Shown here: piece after piece, positions 8,361 through 16,321 of the stretch
How positions within the stretch are numbered: position 1 is the stretch's first letter
How the letters are laid out: every line of letters begins with the position of its first letter
NCBI GenBank assembly: GCA_947463395.1
Contig: CANHRV010000010.1
Location: forward strand, 1 to 17,216
Reading direction: 5' to 3'
From: Opitutia bacterium
Lineage (GTDB): Bacteria; Verrucomicrobiota; Verrucomicrobiia; Opitutales; UBA953
Length of the DNA stretch: 17,216 bases
Made by a program: the position numbers and the translations under genes
The notes under the pieces: generated by a model
The model's database searches: none
What the model was told of the DNA's origin: nothing
Seen by the model: the letters and a program-made list of their open reading frames with translations, nothing else

Positions 8361-9307
8361 TTTATTTCATGCCAAAACTGATTCCAGTCGAAGCGGGGTA
8401 GGCCTTTGGTTTTAGGGCCTCCCACGTGCCTGTCGAGCCTGTCCGCTTGGAATCTCCCAGTGGTATCAAAACCGTGGACGGTTGTGGTAGAGTCTTGAGC
8501 GGCAATCCAGAGAGCGGTCTGTCGACCGATTGCTGTTTCAAAGACCGAGGAATAGACTCTTTTACTTGGGTGAGAGCGAATCCAATTCAGCAGGGATAAT
8601 CCATCACCGACGAGCAGAGGTTTTACAATCAGCGTTCCAGTCCACGACGACATTTCTGGAGTTAGGAAAGATTCATCAAGCGCTATTTTGTCACTCGGCA
8701 AATGAGAGTACTCTTGATGGCCGACAGGGAGCGGTTGTTCGAGAAATTCGATACGGTTTTCTTCATTAACAAAATCTAACCAGCAACGAGTTTGCTCGAG
8801 GTTCAATGATGCATTAGCATCAAATCGAACACGTGCATAATCTGGAAGGTCCTTTAGCCAACAACGCACCTCGTTCACCGCGGTGGTGGGAGTAATCTTC
8901 GCTTTCAAGGTGGCAAATCCTTCCTTCCATTTGGAGTGTAATGACGAGGCGTTTAAAGGCGTAACCAGCCCAGCCGAGGTTAATTCGCCCTCGAAGCGGG
9001 AAATTTTTTCCCAGTGACTGCAGGAAAAAAGAGCCGCACGTAAACACGGAAAAGAGTTTGAAGAAAGAGAGAGGATTTTGAGTAAGTTAGAGTGTTGATA
9101 GGCGGACTGCTCAATCACGTGAACGGCTTCACTGATTGATTCTGTGGCGAAACCTGGCCAAGGAGCCACTTCGCCGTAACCCCATTTACCTCCAAGGTGA
9201 CAACGCACGAGAAGACGTTCGATGGACGAAACGCTACCTTGGCCCGTGACGATCGGGTTACGAAAGTGGCGGTTTACCCGCAAAAACTCGATTTTACCTT
9301 CGTCCAT
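8357..9307 (-). CDS. menC: o-succinylbenzoate synthase
   Basis: An enolase-superfamily dehydratase that converts SHCHC to o-succinylbenzoate in menaquinone synthesis. The 316-residue protein carries the KAK base motif (Lys135, Lys137), RFDANASL with Asp163, EFLEQPLP with Glu190, ALDES with Asp211, and IVKP with Lys229. These are the two lysine acid/base residues and three carboxylate Mg ligands expected of the family. N- and C-terminal capping segments are present ([11 protein letters not shown] at 42-52, RLDRHVGG at 290-297). ATG 9307 is chosen; a TTG six codons upstream at 9325 is the alternative, and neither has a good Shine-Dalgarno. Its TGA overlaps the menE ATG by four bases, so a coupled menC-menE operon is expected. 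Divergent from guaB. Confidence 0.92.
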   Translation of the reverse strand: MDEGKIEFLRVNRHFRNPIVTGQGSVSSIERLLVRCHLGGKWGYGEVAPWPGFATESISEAVHVIEQSAYQHSNLLKILSLSSNSFPCLRAALFSCSHWEKISRFEGELTSAGLVTPLNASSLHSKWKEGFATLKAKITPTTAVNEVRCWLKDLPDYARVRFDANASLNLEQTRCWLDFVNEENRIEFLEQPLPVGHQEYSHLPSDKIALDESFLTPEMSSWTGTLIVKPLLVGDGLSLLNWIRSHPSKRVYSSVFETAIGRQTALWIAAQDSTTTVHGFDTTGRFQADRLDRHVGGPKTKGLPRFDWNQFWHEIK

Positions 9308-9309
9308 AG

Positions 9310-9337
9310 GCTTAAGTTTCAGCAAACGAGCTTAAGT
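9310..9337. promoter_or_regulatory. Paired CTTAAG palindromes in menC/guaB divergent region
   Basis: GCTTAAGT occurs twice (9310-9317 and 9330-9337), each copy containing the palindrome CTTAAG, exactly 20 bases apart, or about two helical turns. The pair lies just upstream of menC and before the likely guaB promoter. The spacing suits a dimeric regulator on one DNA face, but no known regulator is assigned and chance is possible. Confidence 0.25.
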
Positions 9338-9349
9338 CGCAAAAACAAA

Positions 9350-9378
9350 TTGCCACCCCAGCTTTCAGGCCCTAACAC
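9350..9378 (+). promoter_or_regulatory. Candidate guaB promoter
   Basis: TTGCCA (9350-9355) and TAACAC (9373-9378) are separated by 17 bases, giving a sigma70-like arrangement with a weak -10. Transcription would begin near 9385, leaving a leader of about 15 bases before ATG 9401. No riboswitch-sized leader is available. Confidence 0.3.
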
Positions 9379-9400
9379 CCTTTGGGGAAACCGACCTGCT

Positions 9401-10975
9401 ATGGCCTCCTCAAAAAACAAGGGCCGCGTTTCCCTCGATGAACGCTTTTACCTAACCGCCGATAAATTTTTTCTGGCGAATGCGGGATTGGGTCTGACTT
9501 ACGACGACGTGTCCTTGGCTACGCGTTATTCTGAAATCCTACCACGAATGACGCGCCTCGACACCTCGCTTTCCGACAATCTCGGATTATCTCTGCCGAT
9601 TGTCTCCTCTGACATGGATACTGTAACGGAGCATCGTATGGCTATTGCACTAGCTCTCAATGGTGGTCTCGGACTTTTGCACTATAACATGAAGCCTGCT
9701 GAGCAGATTGCCGAAGTGCGCCGAGTAAAAAATCACATTCACGGCATGATTGGCGACCCCGCGGTTGTCTCCCCCGAGCATTCCATTGCAGAAGTCTTGC
9801 AACGCATCGAAACAGAGGGATTAGCCTTTAGTACTTTTCCGGTCGTTAATCGCGATGGCACCTTGGCTGGTTTGCTTCCTGGTAGTGCCGTGAAAGAGCG
9901 ACACGGAAGTCGCAAGGTGGCTGAAGTGATGATTCCGCGAGATAAAGTCTTTGCTGTTTTTGAAAAAGATTTAGGTAAGGATCCAATCGCGCGAGCCGAC
10001 AAGCTCTTTGCTGAAAATGTCGGCCAAAACAAACTTTTGGTGGTAGATGCAAAGAATCGTTTACGCGGATTATTTACGCTGAGTGATATCGAACGAATCT
10101 CGGAAGAATCTCGAGCTCACGTGCGTCCGACTCGCGACAGCGATTTTCGTTTACGGGTGGGTGTCGCTCTCTCTGTTCCGCGCACTCCAGAAGGTGAAAT
10201 TGATCAAGATAATTTCTTGGCTCACGCTGCCGCTTTAATCGCCGAAGGTGCTGATGCGATGGCTATTTCAACAGCCCATGGACACACGAAAGGTGTCGGC
10301 GATGCTGTACGTTTACTCCGTCGCCATCATAAAAACCTGACATTAATTGCGGGCAATGTGACGAGTGGCGATGGGGTGGAGTTTTTAGCTGATGCAGGAG
10401 CCGATGCGATTAAGATTGGTCAAGGTCCCGGTTCTATTTGCACCACGCGAATGGTAGCGGGCGTCGGCATTCCTCAACTTACCGCTTTGTATGTTGCCTC
10501 TCGGGCTGCACATCGCTGCGGAGTTCGTATTCTGGCTGATGGTGGTATTTCGAAGAGCGGTGATATTGTAAAAGCACTGACCTTGGCGGATGCGGTTATT
10601 CTTGGTGGTCTCTTAGCAGGCAGTCGCGAGGCACCTGGTAAACTCATGGAGATCAACGGTAAAACTTACAAAGAGTATCGCGGGATGGGATCTCATGAGG
10701 CGATGCGCAAAGGTTCTGCTTCACGCTATGGTCATACGAATTCAGGAAAATTTAGTAAGGTAGCCGCTGAAGGGATCGAGGCCCTAAAAGAAGTTTCTGG
10801 TTCGGTGGACCAAGTTTTGGGCACACTCGCGGGTGGCGTGCAAAGTGGCCTTGGTTATTTAGGTGCAAAGAATTTAGCCGAGCATCGAAAGAACGCTCGC
10901 TACATTCGTATCACTCCTGCGGGTCAGCGTGAAGCCGCTCCCCATGATGTGATTGAGATTAAAGCAGGAGCTTAA
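9401..10975 (+). CDS. guaB: IMP dehydrogenase
   Basis: Oxidises IMP to XMP with NAD, the committed step of guanine nucleotide synthesis. The 524-residue protein has the TIM-barrel start [17 protein letters not shown] (32-48), MDTVTE (72-77) and a paired CBS region at about 112-235. The catalytic loop [11 protein letters not shown] has Cys347; [11 protein letters not shown] (379-389), [10 protein letters not shown] (426-435) and the RY dyad (442-443) of the IMPDH flap follow. Flap, CBS region and length separate it from GMP reductase. Ser290 in ISTAHGH stands where IMPDHs normally have an NAD-contacting Asp (DTAHGH or DSSHGH), and LHYN (93-96) replaces the more usual HKN/HRN. The frame is open to 9197, overlapping menC, but homology starts after ATG 9401. 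No Shine-Dalgarno is seen. xth follows closely. Confidence 0.9.
   Translation: MASSKNKGRVSLDERFYLTADKFFLANAGLGLTYDDVSLATRYSEILPRMTRLDTSLSDNLGLSLPIVSSDMDTVTEHRMAIALALNGGLGLLHYNMKPAEQIAEVRRVKNHIHGMIGDPAVVSPEHSIAEVLQRIETEGLAFSTFPVVNRDGTLAGLLPGSAVKERHGSRKVAEVMIPRDKVFAVFEKDLGKDPIARADKLFAENVGQNKLLVVDAKNRLRGLFTLSDIERISEESRAHVRPTRDSDFRLRVGVALSVPRTPEGEIDQDNFLAHAAALIAEGADAMAISTAHGHTKGVGDAVRLLRRHHKNLTLIAGNVTSGDGVEFLADAGADAIKIGQGPGSICTTRMVAGVGIPQLTALYVASRAAHRCGVRILADGGISKSGDIVKALTLADAVILGGLLAGSREAPGKLMEINGKTYKEYRGMGSHEAMRKGSASRYGHTNSGKFSKVAAEGIEALKEVSGSVDQVLGTLAGGVQSGLGYLGAKNLAEHRKNARYIRITPAGQREAAPHDVIEIKAGA
10966..10970 (+). promoter_or_regulatory. Ribosome binding site of xth
   Basis: AGGAG inside the last guaB codons lies ten bases before GTG 10981. 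It supports the GTG start and cotranscription with guaB. Confidence 0.5.
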
Positions 10976-10980
10976 CTTCA

Positions 10981-11748
10981 GTGAGTACAGCACGAATCTT
11001 TTCATGGAATGTTAACGGAGTGCGCTCCGCACTCGGAAAAGGGTTGAGCGACTTTATTGCTCAAGCATCCCCTGATGTTTTGTGTTTGCAGGAAACAAAG
11101 TGCGATGCAGCGACGGCTAAAACTTTGGGGCTTAATTTTCCCTATCAGTTTTGGCATGAAGCCGAGAAGAAAGGTTATTCTGGAACAGCGATACTTGCCA
11201 AGGTTGAGCCGATGGCAGTGACAACAGATATCGACGGAGATCATCCTTCGGAAGGCAGGGTGATTACGGCGGAGTTTAAAGATTGTTATATCGTCAGTGC
11301 TTATGTTCCTAATTCACAAAGAGAGCTGGAACGTCTCTCTTATCGTTTGGATTGGGATGCCGATTTTCATTATCACTTAGCAAAACTGGCGAAGAAGAAA
11401 ACCGTGGTCGTTTGCGGAGACCTTAATGTCGCGCACGAAGAGGTGGATTTGGCTAACCCAGCACAGAATCGCCGTAATGCAGGCTTCACCGATGAAGAGC
11501 GTGAGTCTTTTGCCAAACTTTTGAAGCAGTACGGTTTCACTGATACCTTTCGAGCGGCCCATCCTGAGCTGAAGCATCGATACAGTTGGTGGAGTTATCG
11601 TCCTGGTATTCGAGAGCGTAACATCGGGTGGCGTTTAGATTACTGTCTTACGTCGGGAGGACTTTCGTGGGACCAAGCCCAAATTCATGACCAAGTCTTG
11701 GGGTCGGATCACTGCCCAGTGTCTCTCTCGGTTTCTGCTAAATTGTAA
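10981..11748 (+). CDS. xth: Exodeoxyribonuclease III / AP endonuclease
   Basis: A Mg-dependent enzyme that cleaves DNA at abasic sites and trims 3' ends in base excision repair. The 255-residue protein has the full exonuclease III motif set: SWNVNGVRSAL (8-18) with Asn10, LQETK with Glu38, SAYVPN with Tyr108, GDLNVAHEEVDLANP (146-160) with Asp147 and Asn149, WRLDY (217-221), and GSDHCPVSL (241-249) with Asp243 and His244. Length is standard. The start is GTG, supported by AGGAG ten bases upstream; the guaB stop is five bases before. There is no clear terminator on its own strand, but a hairpin follows in the gap before feoA. Confidence 0.95.
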   Translation: MSTARIFSWNVNGVRSALGKGLSDFIAQASPDVLCLQETKCDAATAKTLGLNFPYQFWHEAEKKGYSGTAILAKVEPMAVTTDIDGDHPSEGRVITAEFKDCYIVSAYVPNSQRELERLSYRLDWDADFHYHLAKLAKKKTVVVCGDLNVAHEEVDLANPAQNRRNAGFTDEERESFAKLLKQYGFTDTFRAAHPELKHRYSWWSYRPGIRERNIGWRLDYCLTSGGLSWDQAQIHDQVLGSDHCPVSLSVSAKL

Positions 11749-11790
11749 AAAATACCCTTATACTTCGGCAATTTTGGACGAATAAAGGGT
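11747..11790 (-). terminator. Terminator-like hairpin on the antisense side between xth and feoA
   Basis: ACCCTT-TA-TTCG (11754-11767, two single-base bulges) pairs with CGAA-TA-AAGGGT (11779-11790), giving 12 base pairs around an 11-base loop. Read on the minus strand the stem is followed by ATTTTTT (11753-11747); on the plus strand no U-tract follows. As written it would stop transcription running leftward toward xth, where no minus-strand gene is seen. It could also protect the xth mRNA 3' end. Confidence 0.35.
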
Positions 11791-11796
11791 CTGCAT

Positions 11797-11824
11797 TTGA
11801 CAAGGAAGGGTCCAAGTTTAAGCA
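11797..11824 (+). promoter_or_regulatory. feo operon promoter
   Basis: A perfect -35 hexamer TTGACA (11797-11802) is followed after 16 bases by TAAGCA (11819-11824), a weak -10. Transcription would begin near 11831, inside the Fur-like palindrome. Position and overlap fit an iron-repressed promoter. The -10 assignment is the weak part. Confidence 0.45.
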
Positions 11825-11827
11825 TTT

Positions 11828-11842
11828 TGAGACTCATTCTCA
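11828..11842. promoter_or_regulatory. Fur-box-like operator of feoABC-type operon
   Basis: TGAGACTCATTCTCA is a 7-1-7 inverted repeat with six of seven arm positions symmetric. It resembles the classic Fur 7-1-7 site TGATAAT-N-ATTATCA and its common TGAGAAT variant. It ends six bases before the feoA start and overlaps the expected transcription start, so repression by iron-loaded Fur (or a related regulator) is inferred. No regulator gene is in the window. Confidence 0.6.
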
Positions 11843-11848
11843 TTTAGC

Positions 11849-12112
11849 GTGACTCCACTTTCGCAATTACTTCCAGGCCAATACGGCAAGTTGGTTTCGC
11901 TCAGCCCCGAGCGAGCGGTCGACCAGCGTTTGATGGCCTTGGGTTTGCTCCCTGGAATGGTTTTAAAACTCGTTCGACGTGCTCCTTTAGGCGATCCGAT
12001 TGCGGTTGAATTTGGTGGTCAGGTCGTGAGTTTGCGGATGGCCGAAGCCGAGAGCTTATGGGTTGATGTGGCAGCCGATTGTCCAATTCAAAAACCCAAG
12101 GCTACCCCATGA
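11849..12112 (+). CDS. feoA: Ferrous iron transport protein A
   Basis: A small cytosolic SH3-like protein that assists FeoB-mediated ferrous iron uptake. The 87-residue sequence has the family pattern QRLMALGLLPG (26-36), RRAPLGDP (43-50) and GGQVVSLRMAEAESLWV (56-72). The start is GTG six bases after a Fur-like palindrome, with no recognisable Shine-Dalgarno. If transcription starts near 11831 the leader is only about 18 bases. The tail after about residue 75 is unusual only in being Lys/Pro-rich. The stop overlaps the feoB ATG by four bases, so the two are coupled. Confidence 0.93.
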   Translation: MTPLSQLLPGQYGKLVSLSPERAVDQRLMALGLLPGMVLKLVRRAPLGDPIAVEFGGQVVSLRMAEAESLWVDVAADCPIQKPKATP

Positions 12113-14262
12113 GTTCTTCCTCTCATTCACCAGTGGTGGCTCTGGTGGGAAATCCGAACACAGGTAAGTCGACTTTGTTCAATGCTCTGACGGGATTGCG
12201 TCAGCGCGTGGGAAATTATCCCGGAGTCACCGTGGCCCGCAAGTCGGGCCAGTGTGATTGCGGCGAAGGGCTGAAAGTTGAACTCATTGATTTGCCTGGA
12301 TTGTACTCGCTCTCAGCGGCATCCCCCGATGAGCAAATTGTGATTGATGTTTTAGCGGGTAATCTGGCTCAAGAGCGTCGCCCGGAAGCGATTGTGGTCG
12401 TGGCAGATGCAACGAATCTTTTGCGGAATCTCTTTATTGCTTCGCAATTAGCGGAGTTACGTTTGCCGATGGCGATTGTTTTAAATCAAGCCGACATCGC
12501 TGAAAAACAAGGGTTAAAAATCGACACCGAATTATTATCGCAACGCTTGGGTGGTATTCCCGTTGTTATGACTTCAGCTTGGAAAGGTGAGGGGATTGCC
12601 CAGGTAAGAAAAGCAATCGCCTCGATTTTAAAACAGAAGATTTTGATGACTCAGGTAGTCTGGCCTTCAGAATTAAAAGAGGCTTTTGGGAAAATTGCGG
12701 AAAAAGTTCAGGTCGACACACGAAAAACTCCGACTGCATCGACCTTGCAACGCTTGCTATTTGATACCTCACCTAATGCAAGCGAGCGTTTAGATTGGCC
12801 AATGAGTCAGCGTGAGGGAGTGATTCGTGAAGCGCGTGATCACGTACGACGAGCGGGGTACAACCCTTTGGCGGCCGAGCCCTTGATTCATTATGCTCAC
12901 TTAAGAAAAATCTTAGACGGGGTGGTTTCGGGTGGTCTTGTTCGAGCCCTTCGTTCGGCTGCGGTGGATCGAATTCTGCTTCACCGCATCGCTGGTCCAG
13001 TGATTTTTACCAGTATCATGCTGGGGCTTTTTGCCTCCGTTTTTTGGTTAGCTAAATTCCCGATGGAATGGATTCAGTTGGCGGTCGATGCGTTAAAGGG
13101 GGTCGTAGCGCCAGCTTTAGTCCAGTACCCGATGCTACAGAGTTTAGTTGCCGATGGCGTCATCGCCGGGGTTGGCGCATTCCTTGTTTTCCTTCCTCAA
13201 ATCCTCATCCTTTTCTTCTTTATCGGGATTTTGGAAGATAGTGGTTATATGGCCAGAGCGGCCTTTATCATGGATCGATTGTTTAGCTGGTGCGGTCTCA
13301 ACGGGAAAAGTTTCGTGCCACTCCTCTCCGGGTTTGCTTGTGCAATTCCCGGTTTGTTATCGACGCGCACAATTGAAGATCCCAAGGCACGTTTAGCGAC
13401 GGCCTTTGCTGTGCCGTTCATGAGTTGTTCAGCACGGTTTCCGGTTTATGCATTAATGTGTGCGGCCTTTATTGGGCCACTTTATGGTCCAGGGTGGGAG
13501 TCCGTCGTCATGGTGGGCATGCACCTGATTGGATTACTTTTTGCTGTTCCCACTGCCTTTGTCTTAACGCGATTTGTTTTACGAATTCGTCCACAACCTT
13601 TCGTGCTTGAGCTACCACGTTATCAACTGCCCAAGCCTCGCGATGTCCTTTGGCGGATGTGGCAAAATGCGGCCGAGTTTGTCTCCAAGGCAGGGACAGT
13701 GATTTTTGCGATAACGATTATTATCTGGGCCCTTTGTTACTTCCCGCGAAGTCCCGAGTTGGCAGAAAAGATTCGTTCGGAAAATCCAACACTTTCCGCC
13801 AACGAGGTGCAGTTACGAGCACAAGCGGCTGGCATCGAACAATCTTGGATGGGTCGATTTGGTAAAACCGTACAACCTATTTTTGATCCCTGTGGATTTG
13901 ATTGGAAAATTACCGTCGGGGTGCTCGCGAGTTTTCCCGCACGGGAGGTGATTGTTTCGACGTTGGGTATTACGTATTCGATTGGTCAGGATGCTGAAGC
14001 CGATAGCCAAGATTTGCGTCAAGCAATGCAACAGGCGAAATGGATGGAAGGCCCTCGAGTGGGTAAACCCATTTTCTCTCTCGCGGCGGTTTTGGCCCTA
14101 ATGGTTTTCTTTGCTCTCTGTTCGCAGTGTGGGCCGACCATTGCCACGCTCGCTCAAGAGTCGGGTGGATGGAAGTGGGCCGCGGCTTCCTTTTTCTACA
14201 TGACTTTCCTCGCCTGGGTTATGGCGGTGATTGTTTATCAAGTGGTTGTTCGTCTGTCATGA
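12109..14262 (+). CDS. feoB: Ferrous iron transport protein B
   Basis: The inner-membrane GTPase permease for Fe(II). The 717-residue protein has an N-terminal G domain with G1 GNPNTGKS (14-21), NYPGVTV (36-42), G3 DLPG (61-64), G4 NQAD (126-129) and G5-like SAWKGEG (156-162). A helical regulatory domain runs to about 270, and the polytopic Gate region begins near 285. Gate elements include LEDSGYMARAAF (374-385), FACAIPG (408-414) and SCSARFPVYAL (438-448), and the later FPAREVIVSTLGITYSIG motif is present. Gate cysteines are retained. The frame also offers a TTG at 12079 inside feoA; ATG 12109, overlapping the feoA stop, is preferred. The C-terminus lacks a Cys-rich tail; that function appears to be carried by the next gene. 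Confidence 0.97.
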   Translation: MSSSSHSPVVALVGNPNTGKSTLFNALTGLRQRVGNYPGVTVARKSGQCDCGEGLKVELIDLPGLYSLSAASPDEQIVIDVLAGNLAQERRPEAIVVVADATNLLRNLFIASQLAELRLPMAIVLNQADIAEKQGLKIDTELLSQRLGGIPVVMTSAWKGEGIAQVRKAIASILKQKILMTQVVWPSELKEAFGKIAEKVQVDTRKTPTASTLQRLLFDTSPNASERLDWPMSQREGVIREARDHVRRAGYNPLAAEPLIHYAHLRKILDGVVSGGLVRALRSAAVDRILLHRIAGPVIFTSIMLGLFASVFWLAKFPMEWIQLAVDALKGVVAPALVQYPMLQSLVADGVIAGVGAFLVFLPQILILFFFIGILEDSGYMARAAFIMDRLFSWCGLNGKSFVPLLSGFACAIPGLLSTRTIEDPKARLATAFAVPFMSCSARFPVYALMCAAFIGPLYGPGWESVVMVGMHLIGLLFAVPTAFVLTRFVLRIRPQPFVLELPRYQLPKPRDVLWRMWQNAAEFVSKAGTVIFAITIIIWALCYFPRSPELAEKIRSENPTLSANEVQLRAQAAGIEQSWMGRFGKTVQPIFDPCGFDWKITVGVLASFPAREVIVSTLGITYSIGQDAEADSQDLRQAMQQAKWMEGPRVGKPIFSLAAVLALMVFFALCSQCGPTIATLAQESGGWKWAAASFFYMTFLAWVMAVIVYQVVVRLS

Positions 14263-14411
14263 ACCTCGAATGGCTCATCATTTTCTTCCTTGTCGGCTCA
14301 GCTGTTGGCTGGTTGGTGAATCGTGCAGTACAGTCTTTCAAGGCACGAAAGAACGGGGGCTGTGCTGGTGGTTGCAATTGTTCCACCAAGGTTCGTCCGC
14401 CACGCGATTAA
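14259..14411 (+). CDS. Small Cys-rich membrane protein associated with FeoB
   Basis: A 50-residue protein with one membrane helix at residues 5-20 (WLIIFFLVGSAVGWLV), then a basic stretch (FKARK) and a cysteine cluster CAGGCNC (39-45). This architecture, directly after feoB, matches the FeoB-associated Cys-rich membrane protein family, which in other genomes fills the FeoC position; its biochemical role is not established. The ATG overlaps the feoB stop (ATGA), so translation is coupled. By the positive-inside rule the Cys cluster probably faces the cytoplasm, where it could bind iron or sense metal or redox state. Its stop shares TTAA with the convergent aguA. Confidence 0.82.
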   Translation: MNLEWLIIFFLVGSAVGWLVNRAVQSFKARKNGGCAGGCNCSTKVRPPRD

Positions 14412-15436
14412 GCAGGTTGCTGTTGACTGAGGCAGTGGAGTGCGCCGCCTTCGATGAGCAAGACGCGGCAGTCGAGACCGACCACTTTGCGACCAGGGAA
14501 GCACTCTCTTAAAATGCCCATGGCTACATCGTCGGATTTTTGTCCATAAAGAGGAACCAGCACGCCGTCATTAACAATGAGGAAGTTGGCGTGACTAGGA
14601 GGCAGGTCTCTTCCTGCCAAATGAATCGGTTCGGGCAGGGGAAGTTCAATCAGTTGAAAACGACTCCCGTTTTTCGCTTTCATCGCGCTCAATCGATCCC
14701 AATTTTTTTGGAGTGGAGCGAAATTGGGTGAAGCTGGATTTTTTTCGGTAACCGCAACAATCGTGTGGGCGTTAACGAAGCGGGCGAGATTGTCGATATG
14801 CCCGTCGGTGTCATCATTGGCTAAGCCCTCTCCAATCCAGAGGATTTGATCAATGTTTAGACCCTCACGGATGGCCGATTCAAAGGCACGATTATCTCGG
14901 CCTGTCGCGCGGTTGGGATTATTTTGTACCGCTTCCGTTGTTAGTAAAATTCCATCGCCCGTGACTTCGATGCCGCCACCTTCGAGTTCGAAGGGAAAAG
15001 CAAAGCGTTTTAAATTGAGAGCATGGGCAATTTTTTCTGGGACTTGGTTATCGAGATTGGAGGTAAATTTTCCACCCCATCCATGAAACTCCCAGTCGGT
15101 AATCGCGACTTCACCTGTGTGGTCATTTTTCACAAAGAGAGGACCGTGATCGCGACACCAAACATCGTTGGTCGGGATTTCAAAAAATTCGATAACGGAA
15201 AGGTCGGCCTTAGCTTCGTGCAGGGCTTGTTCGGCTTCTTTACGCAAGGTTCCTGCAGCGTTAATTCGAACAGGTTGAAAGCGAGAGATGGTTGCAGCAA
15301 ATTCAGCAAACTTTCCTGGAATGAGATGATAATGTCCGGGCCAGAGCTGACGGTTTGATGGCCAAGAAAGCCAAGTCGCCGATTGGCGTTCCCATTCGGC
15401 AGGCATGCGGAAGCCGAGTGCACGAGGAGACTCCAT
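14408..15436 (-). CDS. aguA: Agmatine deiminase
   Basis: Hydrolyses agmatine to N-carbamoylputrescine and ammonia, in the arginine-decarboxylase route to putrescine. It belongs to the guanidino-group-modifying superfamily. The 342-residue protein has GFRMPAEWE (8-16) and ATWLSWP (20-26) at the N-terminus, then NDVWCRDHGPLFV (90-102) with Asp96, and EGGGIEV (152-158). NDDTDGHIDNLARF (207-220) with His213, and EGGALHCLSQQQP (329-341) with the catalytic Cys335, complete the site. It lies three bases downstream of aguB, the enzyme for the next step, which supports agmatine rather than peptidyl-arginine as substrate. It converges on the feo operon, sharing TTAA, with no terminator between. Confidence 0.95.
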   Translation of the reverse strand: MESPRALGFRMPAEWERQSATWLSWPSNRQLWPGHYHLIPGKFAEFAATISRFQPVRINAAGTLRKEAEQALHEAKADLSVIEFFEIPTNDVWCRDHGPLFVKNDHTGEVAITDWEFHGWGGKFTSNLDNQVPEKIAHALNLKRFAFPFELEGGGIEVTGDGILLTTEAVQNNPNRATGRDNRAFESAIREGLNIDQILWIGEGLANDDTDGHIDNLARFVNAHTIVAVTEKNPASPNFAPLQKNWDRLSAMKAKNGSRFQLIELPLPEPIHLAGRDLPPSHANFLIVNDGVLVPLYGQKSDDVAMGILRECFPGRKVVGLDCRVLLIEGGALHCLSQQQPA

Positions 15437-15439
15437 AAA

Positions 15440-16309
15440 TCAGTCGCGTAACCGTTTGGTTAAATCGCCGTAAGCGTCAATTCGACGATCACGGAAGAAA
15501 GGCCAGATTCGGCGAAACTCTTTTTGTTTTTCTAAATCGCAATCGGCAATGAGCACTTCCTCTTTGTCGCTTGAAGCTTTGGCGATGATTTCGCCGTAAG
15601 GATTGGAAACGAAACTTTGTCCCCAGAATTGAGTCTGTCCTTCGATGCCAACTCGATTGGTTGCTGCAATATAGCATCCATTGGCGACACCATGACCGCG
15701 TTGTACGGTTTCCCAGGCGATGTGTTGGGCTTGGCCAAGGGTGGCTTTTTCTTCTGGTAACCAGCCGATGGCCGTGGGGTAGAATAGGATGTTGGCACCA
15801 CTAAGAGCCGTTAGTCGTGCGGCTTCGGGGTACCATTGATCCCAACAAATCAAAACACCGATTTTTCCATGGGCGGTCGACCAAGTGCGAAATCCTAAAT
15901 CGCCAGGCGTAAAATAAAATTTTTCCTCAAAACCAGGATCCTGCGGAATATGCATTTTGCGATACTTGCCCAAGACTGATCCGTCGGCGTCAATAACAGC
16001 GGCGGTGTTATGATAAACTTCACTACCACGAGCTTCGAAAAGAGGTGCAACGATAACGACCCCGAGTTTTTTAGCGACCTCAGCCAAGGCTTTTACCGAA
16101 GGTCCACTTTCAATCGGCTCAGCTAACTGGAAATGTTTGGGGTTTTGTTCGATGCAGAAGTATTTGGTCGTGAACATTTCCTGCAGACCAATGATTTTAG
16201 CCCCCCGCGCGGCAGCTTCTTCAATGCGCGGAATCGTTTTACGGACATTCGCTGCTGGCGTATCTTCGGCAGTGAGTTGGATTAAGCCAATGCGAGTGTT
16301 TTCCGCCAT
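15440..16309 (-). CDS. aguB: N-carbamoylputrescine amidase
   Basis: A nitrilase-superfamily hydrolase that splits N-carbamoylputrescine into putrescine, CO2 and ammonia. The 289-residue protein has the Glu-Lys-Cys triad: Glu44 in LQEMF, Lys118 in YRKMHIP, and Cys155 in ICWDQWYPEAARL. GFEEKFYFTPGD (126-137) and the AguB-typical AIGWLPEEK (180-188) follow. Pairing with aguA strongly supports this substrate among nitrilase relatives. ATG 16309 is chosen; a TTG at 16321, next to the hisG stop, is an alternative that would add four residues. It sits 12 bases after hisG, so a hisG-aguB-aguA transcript is likely. Confidence 0.95.
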   Translation of the reverse strand: MAENTRIGLIQLTAEDTPAANVRKTIPRIEEAAARGAKIIGLQEMFTTKYFCIEQNPKHFQLAEPIESGPSVKALAEVAKKLGVVIVAPLFEARGSEVYHNTAAVIDADGSVLGKYRKMHIPQDPGFEEKFYFTPGDLGFRTWSTAHGKIGVLICWDQWYPEAARLTALSGANILFYPTAIGWLPEEKATLGQAQHIAWETVQRGHGVANGCYIAATNRVGIEGQTQFWGQSFVSNPYGEIIAKASSDKEEVLIADCDLEKQKEFRRIWPFFRDRRIDAYGDLTKRLRD

Positions 16310-16321
16310 GACGCTAAACAA

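Noticed and set aside
9197..9400. N-terminal extension of guaB overlapping menC
   Set aside because: The extension reads antisense to menC and shows no IMPDH homology; ATG 9401 gives a normal N-terminus.
9308..9400. Purine riboswitch or leader RNA upstream of guaB
   Set aside because: The gap is only 93 bases, partly used by the promoter, with no recognisable aptamer folding or terminator.
12079..12108. TTG start adding ten residues to FeoB
   Set aside because: ATG 12109 forms the usual ATGA overlap with feoA, and the added residues are not FeoB-like.
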